Source: Diplolepis rosae
Taxonomy: Eukaryota; Arthropoda; Insecta; Hymenoptera; Diplolepididae
Direction: 5' to 3'
NCBI GenBank assembly: GCA_030998225.1
Contig: JAPYXD010000553.1
Location: 4,092,001-4,156,000 of the forward strand
Length of the DNA stretch: 64,000 nt
The notes beneath the pieces were generated by a model. It was not told the origin of the DNA. It saw only the letters and a list, made by a program, of their open reading frames with translations, and searched no databases. Below, piece after piece: positions 1-11,366 of the stretch (position 1 is its first letter; every line of letters starts with the position of its first letter). Both the position numbers and the translations under genes were made by a program.

Positions 1-345
1 ATAGAGAATCGCCAGATTCACTCAAGATTTCTTCCTCAATATTCTTGAGCAAGTCTTGCACATGTTTTGTACATTGTTCTATGACATTGCTTCGTAGAGC
101 TCTAGTCTTGGTTATTTCTTCAGCAATACTAGCTCAAGAATCTTGAGCAAGATTCAATCCAGAGGCGGAAACAGAAAAGCCACGATCTTGAACAAGATTC
201 TTGGCATTTATCGTGAGTCATACTTGGTCAAGTTTTGCTCAAGATTCTGAATGTTTTATAGCTCTCTCGTGAGCATCAGAATGTCAAATCTTGCGCAAGA
301 TTCTTGATGTATTTCTTGAGCAATATTTGATGAAGCATTGCATAA
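1..345. repeat. Cluster of degenerate TCAAGATTCTTGA-like palindromic motifs
   Basis: The words TTGAGCAAG, CAAGATTCTTG and CTCAAGAATCTTGAG recur irregularly on both strands through this stretch. Because the core is itself palindromic, the array has no single direction. The cluster shares the landmark AAGATTCAA...GGCGGAAACAGA (about 150-175) with a second cluster at 1140-1445, so the two are related, possibly as the two sides of one old repeat unit. No open reading frame of note lies here. Confidence 0.6.
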
Positions 346-1139
346 TTTTCTTTATATATATTTATATAATTTTCTCAAAAGTAATAATATCACTAAATAG
401 TTAGAAAAAAAAATAACATTGCACTGTACGATAAAAATTATATATTCGAATTGCATAATTCAAAATAGTATTGAAAGCATTTTTAATTAATTATTAAAAT
501 TGGTCTCGCTCGTGCCGTACTTAATACATGTGTAACAGTGTGTGTGCATGTGTACATATGCATCTGTAATCACTTTTTTGATAGCACGTAAGCTATTTAA
601 GGTTGGAAGTTATTAAATATAAAGGAGCATTTTTTCGTAAATCAGGTTAGTATATCACAGTTGTTATTAATCGAGTAGTTAGCGATTGTCATCGCAACGA
701 GGTTTCCCTGGTTACATGTTACAAATATTATATAATAAGATACTGCTCAATGTACCTTCAATCGCTCGTTATTAAGTTTCACTGTAAAAATTATTAATTT
801 TTTGGCACAACTATTTCAACCAATAAAGCCGATTTGTGAATATATATTTTTTAAATTAGTATGTAGCTAATAAAAAAATTACGACGTTCATTTGCATAAT
901 TGGGATTTTTTATTTATACAATTTTCCTTTGGTTTTTTAATCATTGAAAAAATGATTTTCAATCAAATAATAATTTTGCAAATGAAATATATACATTGAT
1001 AGTCAAAGAAAAACATTATAAAAATTAAAAATAATTTTTTTATCAACTTACGGATACGAAAAAGTCCCAGCAATTGTTTGCAAATTTCGAGCAATTTCGA
1101 GCAAATCTGGAGAAAAAGGCACTGAAGTTTCACCACATA
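346..1139. other. AT-rich spacer, nothing recognised
   Basis: Very AT-rich DNA between the two TCAAGATTCTTGA clusters. A short TG/CA-rich stretch occurs around 530-570. I see no coding potential or terminal repeats. It may simply be the interior of a decayed non-autonomous element framed by the two clusters. Confidence 0.5.
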
Positions 1140-1445
1140 TTTTCATTGTCAAGACTTGTCCAAGATTACAGCAAGAATCTTAACTTCCTCGCTATAGAGA
1201 AGTCCCGGCTCTTGGGCAAATCTTGACCAAGCTTGCTCAAGATTTGATCAAGAGTCTTGATTTCTACATGAAACGAAAATCACAAGATTTTTTAGCATAA
1301 CTTGGTCAAGTCTTGAGCACGTTCTTAGTCAAGAATCTTGCTCAAGATTCAACGCTCCGGGCGGAAACAGATTTGCGCAAGACTTAAGCAAGACTTCCCA
1401 TGATTCTTGATCAAGTTTAAAGCAAGTCTGGCCCATGATTGTTTT
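1140..1445. repeat. Second cluster of TCAAGATTCTTGA-like motifs
   Basis: Recurring words such as TTGCTCAAGATT, TTGATCAAG and CAAGACTT fill this region. The shared landmark AAGATTCAACG...GGCGGAAACAGA (about 1345-1372) links it to the cluster at 1-345. The motif density falls off sharply after about 1430. Confidence 0.6.
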
Positions 1446-2960
1446 ATAGGTAAATGCGGAGAATTTTGTGAATGAAGTGAAGTCGTACGTCACTCAATAT
1501 GAGAGAGAGAATGTTTATATTATAACTCGGATCAAAGTGGATTTCAGTTATAAATGTATTATAGGAGAACATTGGCAATTGAAGGTACACAGCAAGTCGA
1601 ATGTGTTGTCCAATCTATTTTTTCTACAACTTACATCTATACTTTCCAACCCACGATTTTCGTATGGAAAGTTTCTATCTCCACTTTATCTTGTGTTAGA
1701 AGAGCCAAGTGGAAAATTTGGGCCCATTGTGCAAGAAACCATCTTTCAACCTATAAATGTCTTTGTAGTTGCACCCAAATCTGGAAAACTTATATCTTAG
1801 ATTCAGTTATATTTTTAGATTATAGTTTAAATCTGCACATACGGGGTAATATTATAAAGTTACAGTCTTTAGCACATAATCAATTATCTTCACCAAGGTA
1901 TCACAGTCTTTCTAAGTACTTCTAGTTGAAAAATGGTTACGTTGCAGATAAGCAAGGGGAATTTGAGAATCCGGTAGACTTTTCCTTCGAAACATTTTCC
2001 AGCACATTATGCGAAATTCCAGGATGTTAAAATGTAGCCGTTAGATTTTCGTGGTGCAAAACATCTTTATGTTTTAAGCATTTCTTCGAAGAGCATCACT
2101 AGTGTACCACGTACAAGGAATAAACAAGTCTGATGATGATTGTTGGCCTGATAAATTTGATTTTATCATCGCTTTAAACATATTTTTTTCAGATTCTTCA
2201 GCTTGAATTTACACCGATTTGGTAACTTGATTGTACAATCGTAACTTATTTTGGGGTAGTTTAACCCCCATAAAAATTTCGACTAACTTCAGAATTTCAA
2301 AGTTATACCTCATATTGTGAGAAAATTTTTTGTTTCCATTTCGTTCGCAAAAATTGCTTTGGTTCACAAAAACAATAAAATTCCCTCAAGTGTGGTTACC
2401 ACTTATAACGTAATTTCTCGTAAAGATGCAAAAATACGATAATTTTTTTTTATTATCACGCGAAATATATATTTTTTCCAGATTTTTCGAGTTTAATTGT
2501 GAAAGGTTCTGTTATTTTATGTGAAAAAATTAAATGGTTATTTGGTATCACGCTCTTCGGGGGTGAGTTTTACCCCCTAAGAACCATTTTGGGCACGAAA
2601 GGAAAAATACGTACTGCTCAGTTTTTCGAGTACCACAACATATGTGAGAACGAAGAAAATTGGAGGGGACACCTACCTAGTGTTCCTTGTAATTTTGTCA
2701 GTTGTGGTCTCGATGACTCGTTAAATGTAAATACATCACCCTCATTTTCATTTTCAAAAATGTTTGAAACACAACTCTCATCCAAATTCTCAAAGATTCG
2801 GTCACGATACAACTTATATAGTATGCTTTCTTTACCAATTTTGATATGTTCCTGCTATGTCCTTTTATTATGAAAGAACCACGAATATAACGAAAGTTAT
2901 CAGGAGAATTCACGCAATCTCGTGGCATTACACGTGAAAGTGAAGGAAACTAAATACTAG
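1446..2960. other. AT-rich intergenic DNA with unrecognised short ORFs
   Basis: Open frames of 110, 123 and 124 codons occur here (1468-1800, 1554-1925 and 2499-2873), the first two overlapping. None shows a family motif I recognise, and their composition matches AT-rich random ORFs. Two similar snippets (GGGGTAGTTTAACCCCCA near 2255 and GGGGGTGAGTTTTACCCCC near 2560) suggest a local duplication. No gene is called. Confidence 0.4.
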
Positions 2961-3640
2961 AGAGTAAATTTGTGAGTTAGTGCACTGTTTTCCAAAAAGA
3001 TGCAATAAATGAGGTCGTTTTCTTGGGATTTCTTCTTTCAATCGGCCCAATAATGCAGAGTATTAGTCGCTGTTGATTGTATTTCTTTTTTTCAAATAGT
3101 CGATGAACTATCCCCACTGGGATCCAAAAAACAGAATCCATAACCTTTCCAGCCGATTTTTGTATTTTTGTTAGCTTTGGTGGACTTCCACCGGGTTCCT
3201 CCCACCCTTTTGCTTGTTCTTTAAATTCTGTCATGCAGTGGTGGATCCATGTTTCATCAATGGTTAATCAATCATTAATTATCAATATCATTATCAAATA
3301 ATTAATCAATTACGGTTGAAATGGTACAAACAAGTCTTTGAATCACGAACTCGTTGGCGTTTTTGATCATCATGCAAGATTTTATCCCCTGAACTAGTTG
3401 ATATGCTTGCGGCCTCAGCTAACTCACACACTTTCACTTTTGGAACATCTAATACAGTGTCATGGATTTTTTTCTGATTTCTAGAGTAGTAATCTCTTTT
3501 GGCCTTCTCGCTTGTTTAGCATTATTTATGCTTGCACAACCTCCTTTAAATTCGCCAATCCACTTCCCAACTATTTTTTACGAAGAAGATTCCCCATAAC
3601 ATTTATCAATTAAATTAGCTCAAATTTTGACTCTTGTCGT
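2961..3640 (-). pseudogene. Mariner (DD34D-type) transposase relic
   Basis: Reading the minus strand, the segment 3234-2977 carries the mariner core around the first catalytic Asp: DETWIHH, then TEFKEQAKGWEEPGGSPPK, then SAGKVMDSVFW. Upstream (about 3310-3600) fragments match the mariner N-terminal helix-turn-helix region, for example KKIHDTVLDVPKVKVCELAE, in shifting frames. The C-terminal catalytic part with the second and third Asp is not recognisable, so the copy is truncated and frameshifted. In intact relatives the protein cuts and pastes its own element at TA sites. No TIRs were found. This is a dead fossil copy; family assignment is firm, exact limits are not. Confidence 0.85.
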
Positions 3641-4899
3641 CTAAACGATTGTACTTCATGGGGAAATATGAAAATGTAATTTGTGGTGTCATCTCTGTGT
3701 CATCCTACGGACTTATTGAACTCCCTAGTATCTTGGAAATGAAATGCACGAAGGCGAAAAAGTCACGTTACTGCGCAGAATTTCGGTATAATTATTTATG
3801 TGAGAAAAAATACCACTATTCATAATTAACAAGGATGGAAATTCTCGTTTTAAAATTTCAAAGAACAGACGAAAAGTAACTGATCAGGTGCTTTGCACAA
3901 CGTCTGTACAATTAGTTTAATGTTTTTCAATCTGTGTATTTTGGATTTTTACATACCTGTTAGCGAAGAGCTTCAAAGTGCTTTTGCTGATAAACTATAA
4001 AGAGATATTTCGAAAAAGTTAAATACATAGTTAGTTTTATATTTCTCAAAGGAATTAAGATGAATAATTGAAAGACAGTATTACAAATAATTAATTTTCT
4101 TTTTAAACGAAAAAAAATGAATATGTGAAAGACAGTGCGTATGACGAGCAAATAAAAATTTGATTTACACTTACAATATTAAAAAATGAACTTGAATTTA
4201 TGTAAAGACCATAAGACCGCGCGCGAAGCGTGATGAAAGTCTGCCCATGACCCCTAAGCAGTCTTGGAAGATTTTTTAATAGTCAAACTGTTTTATTGTC
4301 AAATTCTACAATTCAGAAGTCACTTGTTGAAAGAAACGTTACAAATGTTGCAAACATTACTTTGTGTTTAAACAAGAAAAATACGTGCTAATGGAAAAGC
4401 GTGAAAATTGCACGAGGAGCAACATAGTATGGAATGTCAACAGCTTTATGTAGGGGCTTTGACTTTGTAAGATTAAAAAAGAACGGAAATATATTCAAGA
4501 GCGATAAAGTAAGAGCTAGTAATAGATGGTATGCAACGAGTCGCAAAGCAGAGGTGAAGTTTATACTTTGAGCGCTAAGGTAGCGCTATATTTTAACTCG
4601 GGAATGAGCATGAAATCGTTTAAAACACGTGAGCATGACAACTTTTGAAACAAGTGTTTCATATCAATAAGGAAGATATAATTATATTAATTGTAATTTT
4701 AATTCATAATAATAATTAATAAATAATAAGCTATTGTTGATTATATGATAAAATGTAAGATTATTGATGTGCCGATTACTAAAACTAAGATACCAATTAC
4801 TGGGACATTTACCTTAAAACAACTTTCATGAAGAAAAATCACTAAGAAAATCAACCTATGAAAAGGTTTCTGAACTCGCAAGCTGATTCTTATTAGAGG
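3641..4899. other. AT-rich spacer between mariner relic and Gypsy copy A
   Basis: No recognisable gene. Short open frames (for example 3634-3825, and 4151-3960 on the minus strand) lack family motifs. The stretch 4640-4800 is especially AT-rich and is followed directly by the TGTGACGAACCG start of the Gypsy LTR. Confidence 0.4.
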
Positions 4900-6045
4900 T
4901 GTGACGAACCGTATGTACGCGCTACGCCACCGCAACCCTGCTGCGGCGTTCGGTGGGGTACCCCCACCGCCGCTACTCACGTGAGTACCCCCACCGACCG
5001 CCAAGCCGCGCGCACAGCTACACCCACCCTTCGCGGACGGTATATAAGGAGGGACGGAACACCGAGACGAGGCAGTTCGGCTGGAGCGACGATCCGGGTC
5101 ACACCGGAGCGGCGCTCTGGACGGACGGCATGGAGATGTCTCTCTTGATGGGTTCCCCCATAGGAGGATATCTCCGACCCTGACCGCGACACACCTGGTG
5201 AAGCTGGACCGAGCGTCGATCGATGGATTCCCCCATGGTCGACTCTCGGTGGGAGCTGACACCCAGCGTCAGATTTCCCTGACTGGGTGTTGCTCCAGGC
5301 GAAGCCAAGTGGTGACCGATATACACGACTCCAGGAACTCACCGACACCGGTCCTCCTGATCCAGCCGCATTGAGCGTCGATCGATGGGTTCCCTCGTGG
5401 TCGACTCTCGGTGAGAATTGGCACCCAGCGTCAGGTTCCCCTGACTGGGTGCTGCTCAGGCTGGCCAGGTTGACACCCACCGATCACCGAGAGATGCCGC
5501 GTCGAACACCGACCGATGGGTTCCTCCATGGCCGGTTTAAGACACGTGTAAGGGCTCAGTGTCAGGTTCGCCTGACTGACCCTCGCACAGACATCTCTGG
5601 GTGAGACCCCACGACACCGGTTGTCCTGGTGCAGCCGCACTGAGCGTTGACGGATGGGTTCCCCCATGGTCAGCCCTCGTTGGGAGCTGGCACCAAGCGT
5701 CAGGTTCCCCTGACTGGGTGCTGCTGAGGCTGCATCAGGACAAACACAGACGAACACAGCCACCGTTCCCAGATGACGCTACCACCGTATCCCACCGTAC
5801 CAATCCGTTCCTAACCGTTTTCAATTGTACCAGACCGCATATACAAAACCGACAAGCCAACTCGTCCCCTGCCATTGACCATGAAACGAGGGGGTGGTGT
5901 GTGAAGTCATGCACGCCTGATTCACGTCTCACCCGGTTCTCACCGGGGCAACATAAACCTAACCTTCCCAGCGAACGAATATACCGACCGACACACCAGT
6001 ACCCTCGGCCCTCTGGATCCTGCCATGGCCGAGGCACCGACATTT
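4900..6045 (+). repeat. 5' LTR of Gypsy copy A
   Basis: This GC-rich block matches the 3' LTR of copy B from 59061 onward, including TGTRACGAACCGTA at the start, a TATA motif, and the tract ending CCATGGCCGAGGCACCGA (about 6021-6038). Inside it a unit of very roughly 130-150 bp recurs four to five times, each with a GGGTTCCCCCATGGTC-like word followed by CAGCGTCAGGTTCCCCTGAC and TGGGTGCTGCT. At 6040-6046 it joins directly to gag sequence (ATTTAGACCAGCAAATTAG), so the primer-binding site and leader have been deleted. Confidence 0.8.
5041..5049 (+). promoter_or_regulatory. TATA box in the LTR of Gypsy copy A
   Basis: TATATAAGG lies about 140 bp inside the LTR. The same word occurs at 59202-59210, at the same offset in the 3' LTR of copy B. 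Its position in a U3-like segment fits a retrotransposon core promoter. Activity cannot be judged from sequence. Confidence 0.6.
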
Positions 6046-7735
6046 AGACCAGCAAATTAGCGACCGACGGCAAGGGCCCAGAGAACCCATACGGGTATAC
6101 GCTACAGCTTTTATTGACACTTAAGAAGGTGGGTTGGTTACGATAACGAAAGGGTTATGGAAACCCAATATTACAACATGAAGCCAGGATTACGCCTTCA
6201 TATACGGCTGAGAGAAGCCTCGACTCCCGAAGAGTTGATCCAGCGGGTCCAAGAAATAGAAGAGGTACAGGCCCAGTTACCTAGAGAAGCTTCAGTGGAA
6301 ACCATGCCCACGACAAAAACAAACAGACCAGCACATACCCTACAAGCGGCATTTATAAGGGGAGAGTGCTGCTGGAGGTGCGGACAGAGGGGCTATAACC
6401 GTTTCAAATGCCCCAATCAAAGAAACCAGTTTTTTATAAACGGTATAAACATCACGCCAAAAGGGAGCGGTAAAAAAAATCGTGCCTGCGCCATTGAGGG
6501 CCCCATCGCCATGACCAACCTGAAGAGACATGAGCGAGCCCAAGCAGAGAAATTTATAACGACACAACTGCAACGTTTCGATGAAATTAAAGGAGTTACA
6601 CCGCTCATAGAAGATGAGATCAAGCTTGAAGACCCGACACCAATTAAACAGCGGTACCGCCCAAGGAACCCGGCCATGCAGGAGATAATTAATCAGGAGC
6701 TGGACAAGATGCTAGACAAGGGGGTAGTCCAACCATCCACTAGCCCTTGGAGTTCACCTGTAGTCATCACCCGTCGGAAAGATGGTAAGCCCAGGTTCTG
6801 CGTTGACTTCAGCACCGTCAACGTTCCAAAGACTGTTAGACCGGGCGATAACACCAGACATGGCGCCACATACATTTGCTTACCTCGATGACATCGTGGT
6901 ATGTATGTACCGCCTGTTGAAGAAAAGGGTGAAATGGGAATGGACCGAGCAACATAAAGAAGCCTTCGACAATCTCAAGGAAAGCCTAATCACCGTACAG
7001 GTCTTAGTCTGCCCGGACTGGAATAAACCTTTCACTCTCCAAACTGACGCTAGCCAGGAAGGTTTGGGGGTAGCCCTTTCACAACAAGGGGAAGACGGAG
7101 AAAGAATTATTGCTTACGCCAGTCGATCCCTAACAAAAACAGAGCGAAACTATTCAGCAACGGAGCTCGAATGTTTAGCCGTGAAATGGGGCATATGGAA
7201 GATGCGTGATTACCTCGAAGGATATCATTTTACCGTGTCACCAAGTGGATCGAATTACGCCCATTAAAAAAGGCCACCGGAAAAGCAGTCACACAAGTAC
7301 CTACCGGAACTGGCGTTCGCATATAATACCGCACAGCACGAATCAACCGGACACACACCGGCATACTTAAACTTCGGCAGGGAATTAAAAAACCCAGGAA
7401 GTGTGGCACAACAAGCTGCCTTACCCCAGCGAGACGATCATCACAAGCGGATTCACGAACTATGAGATGCCCTTGAACTGGTCAAAATAAAAATCGCCCA
7501 GAGTTTCCAGAAACAACAGAAATATTACAACCCCAGGCGGAGAAATTGGGCACCAGAAGTTGGGGATGAGGTCCTGAAAAAAACACAATACTTGTCCGAC
7601 AAAGCAGCCGGAATTTAACGCGAAATTAGCTGAAAAATACGAGGGTTCCTACACCGTGAAAAAGAAGCCATCACCAGTAATAGTTGACTGGAAAGACGAA
7701 AGAGGGAAATATTTCCGACATGTGCATATGGGTAA
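6046..7735 (+). pseudogene. Gypsy gag-pol remnants (gag CCHC, RT, RNase H, integrase tail), copy A
   Basis: The open frame 6157-6891 fuses the gag C-terminus, with a zinc knuckle CWRCGQRGYNRFKC, to the N-terminal part of reverse transcriptase, including KGVVQPSTSPWSSPVV and FCVDFSTVN. The fusion comes from deletion of the protease region. A second frame, 6782-7267, contains the RT catalytic box YLDDIVV (about 6886-6906) and then jumps into RNase H (QTDASQEGLG, NYSATELECLAVKWG). Next comes an abrupt join to late integrase (RVTKWIELRPLKK near 7235), the integrase C-terminus (AYNTAQHESTGHTPAYLNFG) and the GPY/F-like tail near 7640. Several frameshifts and stops are present. Product role in intact relatives: particle formation and retrotransposition. 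Confidence 0.85.
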
Positions 7736-7780
7736 CTTAAAACCCTATCAAGAACCAATTAATAGGGCTAACGAGGAAAT

Positions 7781-8500
7781 ATGCACAACCCTGGGACCAG
7801 GGACCGGCAACCCTGCAAACAAACTTTGGCAAGAGGGGAGACAGCGGAGAAGGGGAAGTACCCCGACGGAGCTGACGTCGAGGAGCCAGGCACAGCGACC
7901 AGCTCATTTGCGACCGAGATGTCGAGCAGTACAGTTCGCTCCATGAACACGTTTGAGGAAGAGGTTGCTGCCCTAGAGGTGGAGCTAGAGGCGGAAGGGT
8001 TCCCCCGCTTCAAAGCAATTGGGCCAATATATGACCGGGTCGAACAATAGGGCCCCACCAGGAGGAGGCCCACTCGATCAACTTTAGTGAACTCGAGGGC
8101 CAAACCAACGGCCAATGAGACCGCGGCCATCACTACCAGGCCGCGAGTCCAAAAAATTGAAACAGTCCACGACCTGGCCCTTAGGTCAATGTACCTCAGT
8201 ATGATAACGGCGCACCGGCTAATCACTACTGGCAATTCACCCCCGAGGCCGACGCCCATAAACACGGCAAACGCGCCCACCTCTGCAACCCATCCACATT
8301 AACGCCATCAGCGAGGATAGCCCAGGGATCTGCCCCACCAGGAAGAGAGGCACGCAGGACAGCATCACTGGATGCAGCGTCACTGCCTACACCAGCAGCA
8401 CTACCAGTGATGCCACCGGTAGCACCAGTGACAATACCAGTAGTGCCACCAGTTATACCAGAAGCACTACTGGAGGTGCCATCAGCAATACCAGCAAGAC
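7781..8500 (+). pseudogene. Third-ORF remnant of Gypsy copy A
   Basis: Sequence downstream of pol matches the corresponding region of copy B (58090-58911). It includes a stretch encoding TTRPRVQKIETVHDLALRS and then a run of imperfect CCACCAG/CCAGCAG triplet-like repeats (about 8370-8500) that encode Pro/Ala/Thr/Val-rich peptide. The reading frame is broken several times. Function is unknown; it could be a separate ORF or an extension of pol. Confidence 0.55.
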
Positions 8501-8540
8501 TTGACCGTGACCGACGAAACGAGCGACCGGATGAGGAAAT

Positions 8541-10098
8541 TAAAAACTAAACTTAAAACTAAAAGGAATTTTCATCACTTTTTTCTATTAGGGATGATTT
8601 ATAATGTTGTAATGACGTCCATGACTCGATGAAGGCTTTAGGTTGGAATAAAGACTACATGTGTGCAGACCTTTTATAAATTCATCTGGATCAGGACTCA
8701 AATCTAGACTATTATTTATTGGCAATAAGTATTCTTCGGTTCTCATAGCTTATTCCAAAAAAATGAAGGCAATAGGCGAGAGTTTGAAAGAATCACTCCA
8801 ACAAATAGATACTAATGAATATAAATAATGGTGAAAGAGTTTCAGATTACAGGAAATCTTGGTTGGATATTCGTACATACAACATCTGATCTTCGTAAAT
8901 ATTTTTATAATAAGTGCACGTACCTGACAATGGGTGATCTAGAAATCGTTGATTTTAAAACTTTCGCATGCTTTAAAGTTGTTGGAAAATTCCATGAAAT
9001 ATGATAGAAACAGACAAAAAACGATTTAATTTGATAGAATTCTTATCAAATCTAATCGTGTGGCTTAAGTTCATGAGTCAACCAGTACAGCTGACTAAAT
9101 TAATAAAATCAGTTTATCCCAAAATTTCTCGAAATAATGGAATTTTCAGCTGAAAATTTAGGACATGATAAAGGGCATATTAGCGGATGGCTGTAGACTT
9201 TGTACGGTCGCTCAAGCAGGCAGGACCTTTACGAACTTATACTTGTATACTAGAGTAATAGAAGTTTTCACAAGTTCATCTATTTAACAAGACTATTTAA
9301 TAATTTCAATGGGTTTTTCCCTTTGAGACCAGCCTTAGAAACCAGCCACATCAGGAACATCCGGGCTAATTTGGAGTGGATTACCACCTTCGCATACATT
9401 CAAACAATTAGATTTAAGAATCGAATTTTTTAGAACCGTCAGTTTTTTCTTATGTATTTTACTTGTCAGTTGTTATGTACTAGTCATAAGTAACACTTCA
9501 CTTAAAAATAAATGTAGTTATCGTACAGCAAACATAAGTCATTTTCCTAACCTACAAACGTCATAAGCCGTGAAGCCACATGAATTTGGAGCATCTTTTA
9601 ACATAATGAGAATCTCATCAAAATATAATAATTATTGTCTGTGTTTATTTTTTTATGTGGCAGGTTAATGGAATTGAGAAGAGTCTGTATGTTCATTAGA
9701 TATCGATAAATATATTTTATACACACACACATACATAGATTTTGTTAACGTTGTCGGTTATAGAAATTGATTTCCGTAAGCCTTGAGTTTGAAAAAGCTT
9801 ATGACGTTTTGTGTGTACAGAGTTCTCGAAGTTTGTCGAAGTCAGAAATTCCAAAAGTGGATGGGATGTCTAGTCTTATCGGAGTGGTCATTCACAAGTA
9901 TTTGAAATTAAAAAACAAGAGCCCCATCACAACTATGTGAGCCGTGACTGTAAAAAGGAACCTAGATTATAAGAACAACTTCTATTTAGTAGAAGCGAAG
10001 ACCAATTTTAAGTTTTTATATGGTGAGCTCTTGCGGCAATAACCATTAAAGAGATTAGAAACTGCATTCTTCAAAAGAGTGTACATTTAACATATACA
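8541..10098. other. AT-rich spacer, no gene recognised
   Basis: No open frame with a recognisable motif. The only structured item is a short dispersed repeat at 9695-9778, annotated separately. The stretch ends at the TA dinucleotide flanking the mariner-type element at 10099. Confidence 0.45.
9695..9778. repeat. Short dispersed repeat with CA-rich core (copy 1)
   Basis: The sequence ATTAGATATCGATAAATATA, followed by a CA dinucleotide run and then TAGATTTTGTTAACGTTG, recurs in direct orientation at 21983-22070 with only a few differences and a longer CA run. The match stops abruptly on both sides, so this is a small dispersed repeat rather than a chance microsatellite. Confidence 0.7.
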
Positions 10099-10199
10099 GG
10101 GTTTTCCAATTGGAGGTTTCATTTTGATTTATAAGAAAAACGCGAGTTTTTTGTGAGAAATAATTTGATTTTTATTCCATTCAATAGCGGAAGGTTTGA

Positions 10200-10400
10200 C
10201 ATTAATAATGAAAAACAATATCATTCATATGGCCTCGACGGCTACGTTTGGAGGACCATGCTCTTTTGCTGTTATTTTCCATTACATTTTTGCACATTTG
10301 GGGTTCCATTTCGTCGATTACGGAACAAATCTTCTCTTTGATTTCTTGAATTGACTGAGGAGCATCAGCATTAACCTTCTTTCACGTAATCCCAAAGAAA
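10200..10400 (-). pseudogene. Mariner-type transposase C-terminal fragment
   Basis: Read on the minus strand, this encodes FLWDYVKE near 10395, then DAPQSIQEIKEKICSVIDEM and a SRRGHMNDIVFHY-like tail ending shortly before the TIR. These match the last part of mariner-like transposases, after the third catalytic residue. A frameshift lies just after YVKE. The fragment pairs with the central piece at 13253-13390 as two halves of one gene. Confidence 0.75.
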
Positions 10401-10540
10401 ACCTCCCCTTGGACTACGACCTTGACGACGTCCTTCTCTTGGCTTTGCCAAAAAAGGACGGATGGGGAGGCTTAGCAGACGGCCCTAGGTCCATAAAGAT
10501 TGTAGTGTCCCGATGAATCGGTGAACAAATGCAGGGGGCT

Positions 10541-10785
10541 CTATAGACGGGCATCTTCCTATTGCGTAAAGGGTGCCCTATAAACGGGTCTGTCCCAGCT
10601 TGAAGCGGGGGACGCTATAGACGCGCCCATCCTCATGCATGGAGAAGGATGTATGCCCCAGGCAGCGGCGCTGACAATGAGTCTGCCAGTGCCTGTGAGG
10701 AATGAATGAGCTGAATGAATGTCAGCTCTGCATGACTGTGATATGTGTCCTTTGAATGTGAGAGAAGACCTTATAGACGGGCTCT
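10541..10785 (+). repeat. Repeated CTATAGACGGGC motif in LINE 5' leader
   Basis: Four close versions of CTATAGACGGGC occur at about 10541, 10571, 10612 and 10770 (with CTATAAACGGGT and TTATAGACGGGC variants), irregularly spaced. They lie upstream of ORF1, where an R1-clade element would keep its 5' UTR. They could be an internal promoter motif or a decayed tandem array. Confidence 0.5.
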
Positions 10786-11366
10786 CTCTTAAATGAGGCA
10801 AAGAGCGAATTGGTGTATGGAATCTCCTGGGGGACACTGCAAGGCCTCCGCAGTCTGTGACCAAGAACAGTCCAAACGATCTTTTTCGTATGGCGTCCCA
10901 CTGGGAGTGCTTCGTCGCCGAGTGGTGTCTTCCCCGGCCCACGAGGAGGCAAGGTTGCTGTGAGCCTAGCTCCGCCGAGGTGGTGTGCCATGCGGGATCA
11001 GGAGCCAGCCCCTTCGGGACCTTGATCAGGTAGTGAGTATTGAAGCCAGGTGTCGGAGCCTGTGTTGCTTCAAGCGATTTCGGTCTGTCCGTGTATTCCG
11101 GGACCGGCTAAGCGGAGGTTGGGCCTCAGGGAACTGGGGTAGGACTTCGGTCCGCGTGTACACCCGTTCCCATCTATTCCGAACCGCTCCTCTAAGCACG
11201 ATGCGTTGGTAAAATGATTTATGGATACTTTAAAAAAAAACGATGGGGAAAGAGGACTTGGGTGCTTCTTCTCGAGCTGAGGGATAGAAGGACGTCCTTC
11301 GGCTCCTGAAGGAGCAGAATTAAAAGATGGAAAGGTTACCCCCCCGCGCAGGAACCAAGAGAAAAG

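Larger units (their letters stand above)
4900..8540 (+). mobile_element. Gypsy LTR retrotransposon, copy A (multiply deleted)
   Basis: The copy begins with LTR start TGTGACGAACCG and ends near 8540, where the shared block TTGACCGTGACCGACGAAAC (also at about 60117 in copy B) is followed by unrelated AT-rich DNA. Compared with copy B (about 53690-60120), copy A lacks most of gag, the protease, the central RT, most of the integrase and nearly all of the 3' LTR. It does retain the N-terminal part of RT that copy B has lost. All junctions fall inside coding sequence, so these look like successive internal deletions. The element cannot make functional protein. Confidence 0.85.

Noticed and set aside
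1468..1925. Overlapping 110- and 123-codon ORFs as a possible gene
   Set aside because: No family motif, AT-driven composition, and two frames open over the same stretch. Consistent with chance.
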